In this document: piece after piece, positions 62,323 through 64,000 of the stretch | Layout of the letters: each line of letters begins with the position of its first letter | How positions within the stretch are numbered: position 1 is the first letter of the stretch | From: Okeania sp. KiyG1 | Lineage (GTDB): Bacteria > Cyanobacteriota > Cyanobacteriia > Cyanobacteriales > Microcoleaceae | Direction of reading: 5' to 3' | Length of the DNA: 64,000 nt | Assembly: GCF_014132355.1 (NCBI RefSeq) | Contig: NZ_BLZO01000088.1 | Span: 1-64,000 of the forward strand | Made by a program: the position numbers and the translations under genes | The notes under the pieces: model-generated | The model's input: only the letters and a program-made list of their open reading frames with translations | Database searches by the model: none | Told to the model about the DNA's origin: nothing

Positions 62323-62334
62323 TTAAAATTCCTT

Positions 62335-62590
62335 TTGACATCCTCCCGACGCTGCACTTGCGTGACAGCGCGGGATTCCTAACCATCGCTGATTAGGCCT
62401 TTCTGCTTCAATGCACCAGCCTCCAAGGTCGAGCCTCTTTTCGGTCTTACAGTCGCTCCACAGACTGACACTGCTAGCCCAGCAGCCATATTTCTAAGTC
62501 TAACACACTATTGACATGCGCCGCAAAATTGATTGGTTTTCCCATCTCTCCGCTCCCCTTCGGGAGAGCGCGGGTCTTCAACCAACGTTG
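62335..62590 (-). mobile_element. IS605-type deletion derivative with tnpB tail
   Basis: Minus strand: the left-end hairpin GAAGACCCGCGCTCTCCC...GGGGAGCGGAGAG lies near 62545-62585. A tnpB C-terminal piece follows (AAGLAVSVCGATVRPKRGS, 62410-62495). It ends at 62335 with a CCCGCGCTG...CAGCGTCGGG hairpin and AGGATGTCAA. About 255 bp; internal tnpB sequence is gone. It needs a TnpA in trans. Confidence 0.75.
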
Positions 62591-62872
62591 AGATAAATAA
62601 ATAAACTATAGAAACCCAGTTTGTACTGGATGATCTTGCATCATTTTAAGCTAGAGGCAAAGCCTCGACGATGGCATTCCCTGAAAGGTGCAAGGAATTC
62701 TGGGCTTTTCAGTCAGGGAATGATTACGCAGTTATCGCCTTCTTTCTCCTTGACCGGGATAGCAAAGCTGTGGTTGTCTGCCAACTCCAAGGAGTCGAGC
62801 CCTCACAAGATTTCAATGTTTGACAATGCTCTACCCAAACTACTAAATCGAAGATCGGAGCAGAGGTTCGCT
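62591..62872. other. Interval without a supported gene
   Basis: Base composition is closer to 50% GC than the flanks. A frame at 62621-63019 runs through it but overlaps the better-supported minus-strand gene and shows no family features. Inverted patches (GAGGCAAAGCCTC near 62652; TTCCCTGAAAGG...TCAGGGAA near 62675-62730) could form hairpins. Function unknown. Confidence 0.4.
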
Positions 62873-63184
62873 CTAGATATTGATCGAAATAGTCTGAGTC
62901 CAGTCTACACCAACGCTACCACTACTACTACCGCCCGAGTATGGGGTATCGGTGTCGTCCTCGGTGACGATGACTTCATAGGCCGAAGGACCGCCCCAGT
63001 TCACCCCTACCATGGTTAGCGAGTAGGTGCCAGGTGCGAGAATCACGCTGGGATAGATTGTGACATCCACTGGCTTATTACCGCCAGACTTATAGTGGAG
63101 TAATTCGGAACTGCCTCTCGCAGTAGACGCGATTAGAAAAAGCTCGTTGTCTGCTTTCGTGACTTTAATTTGAGTTATGGTCAT
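62873..63184 (-). CDS. Small beta-rich protein of unknown function
   Basis: There are 103 residues. ATG 63184 follows CAGGGAG about 6 nt upstream, a fair ribosome site. No Cys, no signal peptide. Alternating hydrophobic strands (TITQIKVTKADNELFLIAST, VTIYPSVILAPGTYSLTMVG, YEVIVTEDD) and Gly/Ser turns suggest a small beta-sandwich. The C-terminus (SGGSSSGSVGVDWTQTISI) is flexible. GC is clearly above the neighbours, and the gene lies between two IS605-type ends (62590 and 63495), so it may be imported cargo. Family not recognised. Confidence 0.65.
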   Translation of the reverse strand: MTITQIKVTKADNELFLIASTARGSSELLHYKSGGNKPVDVTIYPSVILAPGTYSLTMVGVNWGGPSAYEVIVTEDDTDTPYSGGSSSGSVGVDWTQTISINI

Positions 63185-63417
63185 AAGAACTCCCTGTATT
63201 AAAATCTGTGTACGTTTGTTTATTAGTTAGCAAGCATCCTAACTTATATGCTAGATCATGTGACTATACTAACTCCTCCTAGGGACAATTGTCAAGCACT
63301 TGCGGTTTAACTCCGGGAATGTGGGTGTCTCATCTGCAAGGGCGGGTGGGACACCCTAGATAATGCCATTTGGCACAAATATAATAAATTTTGTTAGTTT
63401 ATTCAGATAGCAAAAGT

Positions 63418-63486
63418 GGCGAGGAGGACGCTCAAACTATTGAGGAGGTTTATGAGCCATATTTGATGCAAATTGGATTTATCTAA
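63418..63486 (+). pseudogene. Displaced ruvB 3' fragment
   Basis: GGACGCTCAAACTATTGAGG and the next ~45 nt match ruvB at about 61945-62005 ([19 protein letters not shown]) with about four mismatches, then diverge. Both edges are abrupt. It lies ~1.3 kb downstream of ruvB, beyond the 62873 gene and just before the left end of the next tnpB element. Confidence 0.85.
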
Positions 63487-63491
63487 ATGTT

Positions 63492-63560
63492 GCGAGAAGA
63501 CCCGCGCTTTCCTGACAAGGAAGCGTCGGGATGAATCGCAACCATATTGCGGTTTTACAC
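63492..63560 (+). mobile_element. IS605-type left end with hairpins
   Basis: GAAGACCCGCGCTTTCC TGACA GGAAGCGTCGGG is a strong hairpin (about 63496-63531), followed by a smaller CGCAA...TTGCG hairpin (63537-63554). It matches the inverted left ends at 58386 and 62590. TnpA of this family recognises such subterminal hairpins. The tnpB at 63602 follows. Confidence 0.75.
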
Positions 63561-63601
63561 ATAATATATTAAACTGTAAGTGTTGGATAAGTAAGTAGTA
63601 G

Positions 63602-64000
63602 ATGGTTGAGAAAGCGTATAAATTTAGATTCTACCCTACTCCAGAACAAGAAAACTTGTTGAGGAGAACTTTGGGGTGCGTGAGACTCATCTACAACAAA
63701 GCCTTGGCAGCCAGAACTCAAGCTTGGTACGAGAAACAGGAGCGTGTAGGATACAAGCAAACTTCGGCCATGCTGACAAGCTGGAAAAAACAGGAGGACT
63801 TAGAGTTTCTCACTGAAGTCAGCAGTGTACCATTACAGCAAAGTTTGAGACATCTACAAACAGCTTTTACTAACTTTTTTAGTGGACGGACTAAATACCC
63901 AAACTTTAAGAAAAAACGTAATGGTGGAAGTGCTGAATTTACGCTCATCAGCATTCACGTGGAAAAATGGTCAAGTATACCTAGCTAAATGTGCTGAAGC
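63602..64000 (+). pseudogene. tnpB: TnpB 5' part, frameshifted, running off the window
   Basis: ATG 63602 (MVEKAYKFRFYPTPEQENLL) opens a canonical IS200/IS605 OrfB: helix-turn-helix start, LGCVRLIYNKAL, then FFSGRTKYPNFKKKRNGG.AEFT. After AEFT one extra base near 63943 shifts the frame. The native continuation SSAFTWKNGQVYLAK is readable one frame over to the window end, while the original frame stops at 63988. So this copy is frameshifted unless the rest restores it, which cannot be seen. Confidence 0.85.

Noticed and set aside
62621-63019. Plus-strand ORF of 132 codons
   Set aside because: It overlaps the better-supported minus-strand gene at 62873, lacks family features and begins within transposon-flanking DNA.

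Overview
The window looks like accessory chromosome of a filamentous marine cyanobacterium, probably of the Trichodesmium/Okeania type. Supporting signs are low GC, scattered HIP1 octamers (GCGATCGC), heptanucleotide short tandem repeats, a PEP-CTERM protein, TnpB elements, a group II intron, very low coding density and many broken genes. The genus is an inference. The only housekeeping gene is ruvB.

Region by region. Positions 1-303 hold the 3' end of an IS200/IS605-type tnpB. A bacterial dynamin-like GTPase gene (328-5327) is shattered by an antisense group II intron (672-3279), two miniature elements and several frameshifts. It is followed by a ~384-bp tandem array made of its own 3' end fused to the 5' end of the next gene, a two-TM protein (7574-8140). 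Positions 8141-9980 are miniature elements. Positions 9981-16182 carry a large, frameshifted methyltransferase-(34-aa repeat)x26-GT4-GT2 gene. Positions 16183-20115 are two non-coding tandem arrays (~270 bp and ~192 bp). Positions 20116-30025 hold a methyltransferase/glycosyltransferase, a GT-A-like protein, an RTX calcium-binding protein, a GT4 and a methyltransferase, with a ~545-bp triplicated repeat between the first two. Positions 30596-38886 hold a PEP-CTERM protein, a methyltransferase-sulfotransferase-sulfotransferase locus with two truncated downstream copies, a frameshifted methyltransferase and a dead Rpn-type nuclease gene. A 3031-residue sulfotransferase/coiled-coil/GT2/GT2/(30-aa repeat)/GT4 protein lies at 39708-48803. 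A double methyltransferase broken by a 66-nt repeat array lies at 49976-53600. A Wzt/Wzm-type polysaccharide ABC exporter lies at 55016-57928. The right end (58002-64000) has IS605-type deletion derivatives, a full-length TnpB, ruvB and a small gene of foreign-looking base composition.

Read together, 9981-57928 is a surface or extracellular polysaccharide locus: glycosyltransferases, methyltransferases and PAPS-type sulfotransferases would build and decorate a glycan, and the ABC exporter would move it out. Two features stand out. The transferases are modular, and their inter-domain linkers are unstable DNA repeats (102, 90, 84, 66 and 7 nt). In addition, at least six genes have a partial copy of their own 3' end lying downstream.
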